Origin: Pseudonocardia sp. N23
GTDB lineage: Bacteria > Actinomycetota > Actinomycetes > Mycobacteriales > Pseudonocardiaceae
Assembly: GCF_002583555.1 (NCBI RefSeq)
Contig: NZ_BEGX01000052.1
Coordinates: 138,644-202,643, forward strand
Length of the DNA: 64,000 bases
Direction: 5' to 3'
The notes under the pieces were generated by a model. That model was not told the DNA's origin and searched no databases. It was given only the letters and a program-made list of their open reading frames with translations. Shown in pieces: positions 17,599 to 27,000 of this stretch (positions within the stretch are counted from its first letter, which is position 1; each line of letters starts with the position of its first letter). The translations under genes were made by a program, and so were the position numbers.

Positions 17599-18081
17599 TC
17601 AGCCGGCCGTGCCTGCCCGCAGCTTGTCGCAGAGCAACCGCAACGCGCGCAGCTCACGCTCGTCGAGACTCGCCCCGACGACCCTCCTGATGCTCTCGGC
17701 GTGCCGGGCTCCCACCCGGCGGCGCGCCCGGTCGCCGTCCTCGGTGAGCACGACGACGGTGCCGCGGCGGTCGTCGGGGTCGGCGTCGCGCGCGACGAGG
17801 CCGTCCTCGGCCATCCGTTCGACGAGCCGCGACAACGACGGCTGGCTCAGCAGCACCTCGCGGTGCAGGTCGCGGATGCGGGCACGACCGTCGGCACGCC
17901 GGTGCAAGGTGTGCAGGACGTCGTACTCGTGCACCCCGACGCTGCCCCAGACGTCGTCGGCCTGCAGCAGCCGCCACACCGCGACCTGGCTGCGCAGCAA
18001 CGCCTCCCAGGCCTCAACGGCCGGGCCGGCCCCCACCGGGGCCGAGCCGGCGCGGCCGTCAGCCTGCGGCGACGGCGACAT
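17599..18081 (-). CDS. MarR family transcriptional regulator
   Basis: A 160-residue winged-helix regulator. The core runs EYDVLHTLHRR, IRDLHREVLLSQPSLSRLVERM (recognition helix) and a wing with DPDDRRGTVVVLTEDG. The ATG at 18081 lies inside the end of the LLM gene (23-nt overlap), so the two are co-translated. It probably senses a small ligand related to the partner enzyme and represses both through the palindrome at 19199-19212. It is convergent with the anti-sigma gene, 42 bp apart. Confidence 0.9.
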   Translation of the reverse strand: MSPSPQADGRAGSAPVGAGPAVEAWEALLRSQVAVWRLLQADDVWGSVGVHEYDVLHTLHRRADGRARIRDLHREVLLSQPSLSRLVERMAEDGLVARDADPDDRRGTVVVLTEDGDRARRRVGARHAESIRRVVGASLDERELRALRLLCDKLRAGTAG

Positions 18082-19171
18082 CGTCGCTCGCCTGCACGGC
18101 GGCCTTCGCGGCCACGCGGGACGCGTGCGACGGCGGGTCGGACGGCACCCCGGCGGGCCGCAGCTCGTCGAAACCCCTGCGCAGGTCGGGCAGGACCTCC
18201 CCGAGCAGGTCGAGCTGCTCGAGGACGGTCTTGAGCGGCAGCCCGGCGTGGTCGACGAGGAAGAGCTGGCGCTGGTAGTCGCCGAAGTGCTCACGGAACG
18301 TCAACGTCTTCTCGACGACCTCGGCCGGGCTGCCGACGGTCAGCGGCGTCTGCGAGGTGAAGTCCTCCATCGACGGGCCGTGGCCGTAGACCGGGGCCTC
18401 GTCGAAGTAGGGCCGGAACTCGTTCCAGGCGTCCTGGGATCGGCGGCGCATGAAGAACTGCCCACCGAGCCCGACGGTCGCCTGGTCGGCGCGGCCGTGC
18501 CCGTAGTGCTCGAAGCGCTGCCGGTAGAGGTTGATCAGCTTCGTGTAGTGCGAGGCCGGCCAGAAGATGTTGTTGGCGAAGAAGCCGTCGCCGAAGTAGG
18601 CGGCGATCTCCGCGACCTCGGGGGTGCGGATCGAGCCGTGCCAGACGAAGGGTGCGACGCCGTCGAGCGGGCGGGGCGTCGACGTGAAGCCGTGCAACGG
18701 GGTGCGGAACCGGCCCTCCCAGTCGACGACCTCCTCGTCCCACAGCCGGCGCAGGAGCTGGTAGTGCTCGACGGTCAGCGGGACGCCCTGGTTGATGTCC
18801 TGGCCGAACCAGGGGTAGACCGGCGCCGTGTTGCCGCGGCCGAGCATCAGGTCGACGCGGCCGTCGGCCAGGTGCTGCAGCATCGCGTAGTCCTCGGCGA
18901 TCTTCACCGGGTCGTTGGTGGTGATCAGCGTCGTGGACGTGGACAGCACGAGCCGCTCGGTGCGGGCCGCGATGTGGCCCAGCAGGGTGGTCGGCGACGA
19001 CGGCACGAACGGCGGGTTGTGGTGCTCACCGGTGGCGAAGACGTCGAGTCCGACGGCCTCCGCGTGCTCGGCGAGGGTGACCATCGCCTTGATGCGCTCG
19101 TGCTCGGTGGGTACGCGCCCGGTCGTCGGGTCACGGGTCACGTCACCGACGGTGAAGATGCCGAACTGCAC
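18059..19171 (-). CDS. LLM class flavin-dependent oxidoreductase (luciferase-like)
   Basis: A 370-residue FMN-dependent luciferase-like monooxygenase. It opens with MQFGIFTVGDVTRDPTTGR, followed by FATGEHHNPPFVPSSP (substrate/flavin region), TLITTNDPVKIAEDY and LMLGRGNT, typical of the CE1758-like subgroup. I take the GTG at 19171 as start: it follows a GGAAGGGGG site by 6 nt, homologues begin at this Met-Gln-Phe, and an upstream ATG at 19201 would place the candidate operator inside the gene. The downstream MarR gene overlaps it. Substrate unknown. Confidence 0.9.
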   Translation of the reverse strand: MQFGIFTVGDVTRDPTTGRVPTEHERIKAMVTLAEHAEAVGLDVFATGEHHNPPFVPSSPTTLLGHIAARTERLVLSTSTTLITTNDPVKIAEDYAMLQHLADGRVDLMLGRGNTAPVYPWFGQDINQGVPLTVEHYQLLRRLWDEEVVDWEGRFRTPLHGFTSTPRPLDGVAPFVWHGSIRTPEVAEIAAYFGDGFFANNIFWPASHYTKLINLYRQRFEHYGHGRADQATVGLGGQFFMRRRSQDAWNEFRPYFDEAPVYGHGPSMEDFTSQTPLTVGSPAEVVEKTLTFREHFGDYQRQLFLVDHAGLPLKTVLEQLDLLGEVLPDLRRGFDELRPAGVPSDPPSHASRVAAKAAVQASDDVAVAAG

Positions 19172-19198
19172 GGCGGGCCCCCTTCCGGAGCTGTGGTC

Positions 19199-19212
19199 CA
19201 TGCGTTTGCATG
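19199..19212 (-). promoter_or_regulatory. Candidate MarR operator upstream of the LLM gene
   Basis: CATGC-GTTT-GCATG is a perfect inverted repeat with 5-bp arms, 27 nt before the GTG of the LLM gene. A TTGACG element on the minus strand at 19226-19221 could be the -35, which would place the palindrome over the -10 region. The stretch 19213-19430 shows no gene. Confidence 0.5.
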
Positions 19213-19472
19213 AACATTACCGTCAACCACGCGTTCACGTCGGAGTGTTCCCGCGGTGAGGCAGAGCACGTCCGCTCGTCGCGCGAGGACGGGAACACCG
19301 CGGTCAGCAGTGCTCTCATCACCTACGATGGTCATGGCACGGGTCCACGGCGTCGGCCGGAGCGGGCGCCGGAGGCGGACGCACGGGAAATCAGTTCACC
19401 GACTCGTATCGCATCCGACACCTCACCTCCTATAGTGGACGGAACTGCTCGCGATCCCGAGGTGGTTGTCGA

Positions 19473-20699
19473 ATGACCGACGTGCTGGACTCCGCTCCCC
19501 CGCGGCCGAGTACCGAGGTTCCTACCCCGGTCGACTCGACCGACTCTGCAGCCGTGGCCGAACTGATCATGGACCTGCAGTCGGTCGGACTGCGGATCGA
19601 GACACAGCTCGAGACCGGCCGCACCGGCGGTGCCGGCCCCTCCGACTCGGGCTTCCTGTGGGTCGAGGGTGTCCCGGTCACCGTGCCGCCGAGCGAGTCG
19701 TCGCCGTACTCGCTGCGCGCCGAGGACGAGGGCCAGGGCATCTACCGCGCCGGCGTCAAGGTCGCGAACGTGTCCGGCACCCGCCGTCCGCGCTTCTACG
19801 ACCTCAAGACCGCCGACGGCATCCCCTACGAGCAGATCGCCCTGCTGCACCTCGACTCGCTGGCGTCGACGGTCGTGCAGGCCTGCAACTACTGGGGCAA
19901 CTCCGACCAGTGCGGCTTCTGCGGCATCGGCCTGTCCCTCAAGGCCGGGCGCACCATCGCCAAGAAGTCCCCCGAGATCCTGGCCGAGGTCGCCCTCGCG
20001 GCCAAGGAGCTCGACGGTGCGGTCGACGCGACGCTGACCACTGGCTCGTCGGTGGCCCCCGACCGCGGCGCGCTCTACGTCGCCAAGTGCGGGCAGGCCG
20101 TCAAGGAGCACGCCGGGCTGCCCGTCGAGGTCCAGTTCGAGCCGCCGCGCGACCTGAAGTACATCGACCAGGTCCACGACATGGGCGTCGACGCGCTCGG
20201 CATCCACATCGAGTCGTTCGACCCGAAGGTGCTGGCCAAGGTCGCCCCCGGCAAGTTCCGCACCGGCATGGACACTTACTTCCGCACCTGGGAGTACGCG
20301 GTCAACCTCTTCGGTGAGGGCCGGGTGTCGACGTACGTCATCCTGGGCCTCGGCGAGGACCCGGACCTGACCGTCGAGATGTGCCGCCGGGCCGTCGACA
20401 TCGGCGTGTACCCGTTCGTCGTGCCGCTGCGGCCCGTCGCGGGCTCGCTGCTCGAGGACCTGCCCGCGCCGTCGCGCGAGTACACCGAGCCGATCTACCG
20501 CAAGGTCGCCGGCTTCCTCGAGGCGAAGGGCCTCGGTGCCGACACCGCCGTCGCCGGCTGTGCGCGCTGTCAGGCGTGTTCGAGCCTCAACCTCGTCCAG
20601 CAGGCCGGCAACGCGCCGGGTTGCGGCTCCTTCGGGGCCCCCGCGGGCGCCCCGAAGGCCGCGCCGCTGCTGCAGATCGGCAAGCGCCCCGACGCCTGA
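19473..20699 (+). CDS. Radical SAM protein, MSMEG_0568 (NitD-like) family
   Basis: A 408-residue protein related to BioB/ThiH-type radical SAM enzymes. LHLDSLASTVVQACNYWGN leads into cysteines at 138, 147 and 150 (Cx8Cx2C), a wider spacing than the classical Cx3Cx2C. GSSVAPDRGALYVAKC, VQFEPPRDL, HIESFDPKVLAKV and ILGLGEDP follow as barrel strands. The C-terminus has CARCQAC (363-369), a possible second cluster site, and Cys384. Relatives usually sit in the Nit1 nitrilase cluster linked to nitrile or cyanide use, but no nitrilase or other member is present here. A TATAGT -10 at 19431-19436 and a GAGGTGG site 7 nt before the ATG support the start. Family assignment is from recall. Confidence 0.72.
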   Translation: MTDVLDSAPPRPSTEVPTPVDSTDSAAVAELIMDLQSVGLRIETQLETGRTGGAGPSDSGFLWVEGVPVTVPPSESSPYSLRAEDEGQGIYRAGVKVANVSGTRRPRFYDLKTADGIPYEQIALLHLDSLASTVVQACNYWGNSDQCGFCGIGLSLKAGRTIAKKSPEILAEVALAAKELDGAVDATLTTGSSVAPDRGALYVAKCGQAVKEHAGLPVEVQFEPPRDLKYIDQVHDMGVDALGIHIESFDPKVLAKVAPGKFRTGMDTYFRTWEYAVNLFGEGRVSTYVILGLGEDPDLTVEMCRRAVDIGVYPFVVPLRPVAGSLLEDLPAPSREYTEPIYRKVAGFLEAKGLGADTAVAGCARCQACSSLNLVQQAGNAPGCGSFGAPAGAPKAAPLLQIGKRPDA

Positions 20700-20715
20700 C
20701 GGTCACCCACGAACG

Positions 20716-20746
20716 AGGGGCGGGTCCGCGTCGCGGACCCGCCCCT
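20716..20746. terminator. Bidirectional terminator between the radical SAM gene and glmS
   Basis: A perfect 14-bp stem pairs 20716-20729 with 20733-20746 around the 3-nt loop GTC; the arms are GGGGCGGGTCCGC and its complement flanked by A and T. TTTCC follows on the plus strand. It sits 16 nt after the radical SAM stop and 15 nt from the glmS stop, so it can serve both convergent genes. Confidence 0.85.
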
Positions 20747-20761
20747 TTCCAATCCTGGCGC

Positions 20762-22597
20762 CTACTCGACCGTCACGCTCTTCGCCAGGTTGCGCGGCCG
20801 GTCCACGTCACGGTCCAGCGCCACCGCGGCGTGGTAGGCCAGCAGCTGCAGCGGGACCGACTGCAGGATCGGGTCGAGCTCCGGCTCGTTGGCCGGGATG
20901 ACGATCGTGCGGTCGGCCAGCTCGGCCGGCAGCTCCCGGTGCGCGACCGCGTAGACCGGGCCGCGGCGGGCCCGGATCTCGGCCAGCGTCGAGGTGTTCT
21001 TGTCGAACAGGTCGTCGTCCGGGACGACCGCCACCGTCGGCAGCTCCGGGCTGACCAGCGCCAGCGGGCCGTGCTTCAGCTCCGCCGACGCGTACCCCTC
21101 GGCGTGGACGTAGGAGATCTCCTTCAGCTTCTGCGCGCCCTCGCGCGCCACCGGGAACCCGCGGCGGCGGCCGATGAACAGCACGCTCTCGCGCACCGCG
21201 ATCTCCTTCGCGACGGCCTCGATCGCCCCCGACTCCTGCTCGGCCTCGACGATCGCACTGATCTGCTCAGGCAGCTTCGCCAGACCGGCGAGGATGCGCG
21301 CACCCTCCGTCGGCGACAGGTCACGGATGCGTCCCAGGTGCAGCGCCAGCAGCGCGAACGCCGCCACCGTGGAGGTGAACGACTTCGTCGCCGCCACCGA
21401 CATCTCCGCACCCGCGTGCAGGTAGATGCCGCCGTCCACGGCCCGGGCGATCGTCGAGCCCACGACGTTGATCACGCCGATGACCTTGCCGCCCTTGCGC
21501 TGGATCTCCTGCACCGCCGCGAGGGTGTCGCTGGTCTCGCCGGACTGGCTGACCGCCACGTACAGCGTGTCCGGCTCGACCACCGGGTTGCGGTAACGGA
21601 ACTCCGACGCCGACTCCGCCGACGCGGGCACCCGCGCCAGGTCCTCGATCAGCTGCGCGCCCAGGTCACCGGCGTAGCACGCCGACCCACAGCCCAGGAT
21701 CTTCACGCGCTTGAACTCCCGCGCCTCCCGGACGGTCAGGTTCAGCCCGCCCAGGTGCGCCGTGGAGAACCGCTCGTCGAGCCGCCCCGACAGCGTCCGC
21801 TCGATCGACCGCGGCTGCTCCAGGATCTCCTTGATCAGGAAGTGCGCGTGGTCGCCGATCTCGGCGCCGATGATGTCCCAGTCGATCGTCGACGGGCTCT
21901 TCGCCGTCGCCCGGTCGTCGATCGTGAACGTCCGGTAGCCGGTCGCCGTGATCGTCGCCAGCTCGCCGTCGTCGAGGTACACGACCTGCCGGGTGTACCC
22001 GACCAGCGCCGCCGCGTCGGAGGCGACGAACATCTCCTTCTCCCCGACACCCAGCAGCACCGGCGAGCCGTTTCGCGCCACGACGATCCGGTCCGGGTGC
22101 TCGGTGTCGAGGACCGCGAGGCCGTAGGCGCCGACGACCTGGCGCAGCGCGAGGCGGACCGCCTGCTCCAGCGTCTCCGCACCCGCCGCGAACGCCGCGC
22201 CGATCAGGTGCGCCACCGTCTCGGTGTCGGTCTGCGACGAGAACTCCACACCGTCCGCGGTCAGCTTGGCCCGCAGCTCCTCGGCGTTCTCGATGATGCC
22301 GTTGTGCACCACCGCGACCCGGCCCGTCGTGTCGGTGTGCGGGTGCGCGTTCTCCACACTCGGCTCACCGTGCGTCGCCCAGCGCGTGTGCCCGATGCCC
22401 GGCGACCCCTTGAACCGGGCGGGCAGGTCACCCGCGAGGTCGGCGACCCTGCCGCTGACCTTGCGCACCTTCAGCGCGCCGCGGTGCAGCACCGCGAGGC
22501 CGGCCGAGTCGTACCCGCGGTACTCCAGCCGGCCGAGGCCTTCCAGCAGGATCGGGGCGGCGTCCTGCGCCCCGACGTATCCGACGATCCCGCACAC
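20762..22597 (-). CDS. glmS: Glutamine--fructose-6-phosphate aminotransferase (isomerizing)
   Basis: GlmS makes glucosamine 6-phosphate from fructose 6-phosphate and glutamine, the first step toward UDP-GlcNAc for peptidoglycan. The 611-residue protein starts MCGIVGYVGAQDAAP, so Cys2 becomes the N-terminal nucleophile of the glutaminase domain (about 1-240). Two SIS sugar-isomerase domains follow, with SQSGETSDTLAA in the first and the C-terminal PRNLAKSVTVE ending typical of the enzyme. The start is GTG. It lies 9 nt after a small gene of unknown function and is probably in one operon with it. Confidence 0.98.
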   Translation of the reverse strand: MCGIVGYVGAQDAAPILLEGLGRLEYRGYDSAGLAVLHRGALKVRKVSGRVADLAGDLPARFKGSPGIGHTRWATHGEPSVENAHPHTDTTGRVAVVHNGIIENAEELRAKLTADGVEFSSQTDTETVAHLIGAAFAAGAETLEQAVRLALRQVVGAYGLAVLDTEHPDRIVVARNGSPVLLGVGEKEMFVASDAAALVGYTRQVVYLDDGELATITATGYRTFTIDDRATAKSPSTIDWDIIGAEIGDHAHFLIKEILEQPRSIERTLSGRLDERFSTAHLGGLNLTVREAREFKRVKILGCGSACYAGDLGAQLIEDLARVPASAESASEFRYRNPVVEPDTLYVAVSQSGETSDTLAAVQEIQRKGGKVIGVINVVGSTIARAVDGGIYLHAGAEMSVAATKSFTSTVAAFALLALHLGRIRDLSPTEGARILAGLAKLPEQISAIVEAEQESGAIEAVAKEIAVRESVLFIGRRRGFPVAREGAQKLKEISYVHAEGYASAELKHGPLALVSPELPTVAVVPDDDLFDKNTSTLAEIRARRGPVYAVAHRELPAELADRTIVIPANEPELDPILQSVPLQLLAYHAAVALDRDVDRPRNLAKSVTVE

Positions 22598-22606
22598 GTG
22601 CGGCTC

Positions 22607-22885
22607 CTATCCGTAGACGATCCGTCGCAGCTGGCGGGCGGACAGCGCCGGCGGCGCGACCCTGCGGACGGCCAGCTCGGCGCCCACCCGCTCGAAGATG
22701 CGATCGTTGGTCATCCCCCGACGTTGCAGCTCGCCGTGCCGGCGTCGCACGAAGTGCTCCGTCGACTCGGCGAAGTAGCCGAGAACCTCGGCCACCACCC
22801 GCTGCGCCTCCCCCGCCGACAACGGCGTGCTCTGCACCAGGTGCTCCAGGAGCTCCGGATGAGCGTCCAGAAATTCAGCGGGCAC
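22607..22885 (-). CDS. Small conserved protein upstream of glmS
   Basis: A 92-residue helical protein: FLDAHPELLEHLVQ, then PLSAGEAQRVVAEVLGYF, RRRHGELQRRGMTNDRIFERV and a C-terminal LSARQLRRIVYG. It is basic and probably a helix bundle; the RGMTNDRIF segment looks like a helix-turn-helix step, but I do not recognise the family. The GTG at 22885 is likely because the next upstream in-frame starts lie in or beyond the hairpin at 22925-22944. A GAG directly before it gives only weak ribosome-binding support. Same strand as glmS with a 9-nt gap. Confidence 0.65.
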   Translation of the reverse strand: MPAEFLDAHPELLEHLVQSTPLSAGEAQRVVAEVLGYFAESTEHFVRRRHGELQRRGMTNDRIFERVGAELAVRRVAPPALSARQLRRIVYG

Positions 22886-22924
22886 CTCGCGATGGTGCCC
22901 GATCCCACGGCGAAACACCAAAGC

Positions 22925-22944
22925 CCTGCCCGAAATCGGGCAGG
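22925..22944 (-). other. Hairpin in the leader of the glmS operon
   Basis: CCTGCCCG and CGGGCAGG form a perfect 8-bp stem around a 4-nt loop, 40 nt upstream of the small gene. On the minus strand it is followed by GCTTTGGTGTTT, so it could act as a weak terminator or attenuator. The 205 bp between it and the DUF559-type pseudogene contain no gene that I can support. Confidence 0.45.
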
Positions 22945-23150
22945 ATCGCGCCATTCCGCGCCCCCGAGCCACCGCTCACCTACCCAACGCTCTCACGCGC
23001 CCACAGGACTCGCCCGGCCCCACCGCGACGTTTCCCCCGCCCCAGGGAGGTGATCACCGTTCGCGGCGGCTGAGCGACGCCTCCGTCACTCACCGGCCCG
23101 GAACGGCGATCACCACGGCAGGGGATGAGCGCTCGCGAACGGTCGAGCCG

Positions 23151-24087
23151 ATGTCGGGCCGGCGGCGCGGGTCCGGGCGGCAGCATGCCCGCGTGCTCGA
23201 CGACCTGCTGCGCCGCCAGGCCGGACTCGTCGCGGTGAGGCAGGCCCAGGCCCACGGCGTGACCCCGCGGACCCCGCAGCGCCGTGCCGCGGAGGCCGGC
23301 TGGGACCGTTGCATCCTGCGGTGTACCTCGCGGCCGGGCATCGCCTCACCGGCGAGGTGCGGGGCCGGGCTGCATGGCTGTGGGCAGGTGAGGCGACGAC
23401 GGTCGGTGGGCCCGCGGCGGCGCACTGGCTCGGCATGCTTCCGGCCGCCCCCGACATCGTGGATCTCACACCGCCACCGGCAACGGGGCGACGGTCCCGG
23501 CCCGGGGTGCGGGTCCGCCACCGCGACCTGGATGACGAGGACCGGGTCGGCGTCCGCGACATCCGGGTCACCGCGGCACCCCTCAGCGCTCTGGAGACCT
23601 CCGTCGCACTCCCGAACGGGTCGACGTTCCTGGACCGGGTGCTGCAACGACACGTCCGCCTCCCGATGCTGCAGCGCGCCCCCTCCCGCAACCTGGGCAT
23701 GCGCGGCCCGGCGGCAGCCGGTCGGCTGCGCGCCGCCGCGGCCGGCGGAGCGGACTCCGTCGCGCAGCGGCTCCTCACCCGCCTGCTCCGCGACGCCGGG
23801 ATCGGCGGGTGGGTCCTCGGCCATCCGTTCGGCTCGTTCACCGTCGACCTGGCGTTCCCGGACGCGCGGGTCGGGGTCGAGGTCGACGGCTGGGCCTGGC
23901 ACGTCGACGCCGAGCGGTTCCGCACCGACTGCCGGAACGCAACGCCCTGGTCGGTACCGGATGGACCCTGCTGCGCCTCACCTGGCACGACCTGACCGGT
24001 GCCGCCCTGCCCCGTCACGCTGAGCGGGACTCTGCGGGGTCGGGCGCGGCCGGCTCCAGTTCGCCCGCGGCCCAGAGGGCGGCGTAG
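23151..24087 (+). pseudogene. DUF559/AbiEi-type nuclease gene, two frameshifts
   Basis: Three frames carry consecutive parts of one protein of about 300 residues. Frame one has a winged-helix start, DDLLRRQAGLVAVRQAQAHG and AAEAGWDR. Frame two (from about 23309) has HPAVYLAAGHRL, AAAHWLGM and the Vsr/DUF559 nuclease core VDLAFPDARVGVEVDGWAWH. Frame three (from about 23940) has ERNALVGTGWTLLRLTWHDL. Intact relatives combine an AbiEi-like N-terminal domain with a restriction-endonuclease-fold C-terminal domain. The third frame overlaps the 3' end of the ABC exporter gene on the other strand. Upstream starts ATG 23151 and GTG 23193 are both possible. Confidence 0.65.
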
Positions 24088-27000
24088 CGGCCACCGGCGG
24101 CGAGGAGCTCGGCGTGGGGGCCCACCTCGACGACGCGGCCGTCGTCGAGGACCACGATCCGGTCGGCGCGGGCGGCGGTGGCGAGCCGGTGGGCGACGAC
24201 GAAGGCGGTGCGCCGGGAGGTGACGTGGTCGCCCGCGGCGAGGACGGCTGCCTCGGTGGCCGGGTCGAGGGCGGCGGTGGCCTCGTCGAACACGAGGATG
24301 TCGGGGTCGACGAGCTCGGCGCGGGCCAGGGCGACGAGCTGGCGCTGCCCCGCGGAGAGGCCCTGCCCGCGTTCGCCGACGGGGTGGCGGAAACCGCCGG
24401 GCAGGGACCGGACGAGGTCGAGGGCACCGACGGCGCGGGCGGCGCGCTCGACGTCGGCGGGGGTGGCGCCGGGGCGACCGTAGGCGATGTTGGCGGCGAG
24501 GTCGCCGGTGAACAGGTGCGGTTCCTGGGGGACGACGCCGAGGCGCTGCCGGTAGGCAGAGAGCGGATAGCGGCGGATGTCGATGCCGTCGACGAGCACG
24601 GCGCCCGCGCGGACGTCGTAGAACCGGGTGACGAGCTTGACCAGTGTGGACTTGCCGGCGCCGGTGGCACCGACGAGCGCGACGGTCTCGCCGGGTTCGA
24701 CGTGGAGGTCGATGCCGACGACGGCGGGGTCGGCGGCGGCGTCGTAGCGGAAGCAGACGTCGCGCAGCTCGACGTCGCCGCGCAGCCGTGCGGGCACCGG
24801 GACGGCCGTGCCGAGTCGGGGGTCGGGGGCGGCGGGGACGGAGGTGGGGGTGCGCAGCAGCTCGGAGATGCGGGTGAGGCCGACGCGGGCCTGCTGGTAG
24901 CCGTCGAACACCTGCGACAGCGCCTGGACGGGGCTGAAGAACATGCCGAGGTAGAGCAGGAACGCGGTGAGCACGCCGGGGGTGAGGTCGCCGCCGGCGA
25001 CGCGGGCGGCGCCGACGCCGAGGACGGCGGCCTGCGCGATGTCGGAGAGGTAGGCGACGCCCGGGAAGTAGGTGGCGATGTAGCGCTGGGCGCGCAGCCG
25101 GGTGCGGCGGTAGGCGTCGCTGCGGTCGCCGAAGGCCTGGGCGCTGTGCTTCTCGCGGACGAAGGCCTGGGCGACGCGGACGCCGGAGACGTTCTCCTGC
25201 ATGTCGGCGTTGACGACGCTGACCTTCTCGCGGGCCTCGGCGTAGGCGCGGGAGGACAGCCTCCGGAACACGACGGTGGCGACGATCAGCAGCGGCAGCA
25301 CGGACAGCGCGACGAGGGCCAGCTCGGGGTCGGTGACGAGCAGGGCGACCGCGACGCCGACGACGGTGAGCAGGCTGACGACGGCCTGGGTGAGGCCGGT
25401 CTGCAGGAACGTCGAGAGGGCGTCGACGTCGGTGGTCATCCGCGTCATGATCCGGCCGGACAGCTCGCGCTCGTAGTAGTCGAGGCCGAGTCGTTGCAGG
25501 TGTGCGTAGCTGCGGACGCGCAGGGAGTACAGCAGGCTCTCCCCGGTCCGCGACGTGATCACGGTCTCGGCGGCGACGACGAACCAGGCGACGGCGACGA
25601 GCCCGACGCCGAGCAGGGTGGCGACGAGGACGGCGTGCCCGGAGCGGGCGGTGATGCCGTTGTCGACGGCGTAGCGGGCGACGGTGGGGAACGCGAGCGA
25701 GGTCAGCGCGTCGAGGGTGACGAGCAGCAGGCCGAGGGCGAGCAGCCCGCGGACGGGCCGGAGGATGCGGACGAGCCGGGCGCCGTCCTGCGGGGTGGTG
25801 GGGTCGGTGTCGCCGAGGCGGGGAGCCTCGGTGGCGGGCGGGAGCCTGTCGACGGCCGCGAGGAGCTCGGGAGTGGCGGGGATGCCGCCGACCATGGCGG
25901 CGGCCCCGGCGCTGCCGCGCATCCCGCCCCCGGACGCGGCGGCGGCACGGACGGCGCCCGCCGATCCGGCGGCCGGCCCGGCAACGGGTTCGGGCCAGAG
26001 CTCGGGGGTGACGCCGTCGACGGGAACGGTCGGCGGGGCCGGGACGGGTGCGGGGTCGGCGACGGAGCCGAGCTCCGGCCCGTCGGCGGCGAGCAGGCTG
26101 CGGAACAGCGGGCTGCGGTCGACGAGCTCGGCCTGGGTCCCGACGTCGACGACGTGGCCGTGGTCGAGGACGGCGATGCGGTCGGCGAGGGCGAGTGTGG
26201 ACCGGCGGTGCGCGACGAGCAGCGTCGTGCGCCCGGCCGTGAGCGACCGCAGGGTCGCGTGGATGGCGGCCTCGGTGGCGGTGTCGACGGCGGAGGTGGC
26301 GTCGTCGAGGACGAGGACGCGCGGGTCGGTGAGCATGGCGCGGGCCAGGGCGATGCGCTGGCGTTGCCCACCGGAGAGGGTGAGGCCGCGTTCGCCGACG
26401 AGGGTGTCGTAGCCGTCGGGCAGTGACTCGACGAAGCCGGCGACCTGCGCGGCCTCGGCGGCGGCGCGAATCTCGTCGTCGGCGGCGCCGGGACGGGCGT
26501 AGGCGATGTTGGCGCGAATGGTGTCGGAGAACAGGAATGCCTCCTCGAACACCACCCCGAGCTCGGAGCGCAGGTCGGCCAGCCGCAGCCGTCGCAGATC
26601 GACCCCGCCGAGGCGCAGCGACCCCGCCTGCGGGTCGTAGAAGCGTGGGAGCAGCAACGCGACCGTCGACTTCCCCGATCCCGCCCCGCCGACGATGGCG
26701 AGCGTCTCCCCCGGGCGCACGGTGAGGGAGACGCCGTCGAGGACCGGGTCGCGGCGGGTGTAGCCGAAGGTCACGGCGTCGAGCTCGATGCCGAGCGGGC
26801 CCTCGGGGAGGGTGGCGGGCTCGTCGGGGTCGGTGACGTCGGGGGTGGAGTCGACGACGTCGTAGACCCGTTCGACGCCGGCGCGGGCCAGCTGGGCGGA
26901 CACGATGAGCGACCCGACGAGCCGGGCCGGCCCGACGAGCTGCGCGACGTAGGTGGTGAACGCCAGGAACGTGCCGATGGTGATCGACCCGTTCAGCGCG

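Noticed and set aside
22598-22980. A glmS-type ribozyme
   Set aside because: Only a simple hairpin is present; the conserved ribozyme core is not seen, and the glmS start lies after a small coding gene.
20381-23053. Open plus-strand frame of about 890 codons across the radical SAM end and glmS
   Set aside because: It runs through a terminator and two well-supported genes; its protein is Arg-rich without any domain.
24114-26426. Open plus-strand frame of about 770 codons opposite the ABC exporter
   Set aside because: Its translation is Gly/Asp/Ala-biased low-complexity sequence typical of antisense frames in GC-rich DNA, while the minus strand encodes a complete exporter with all motifs.
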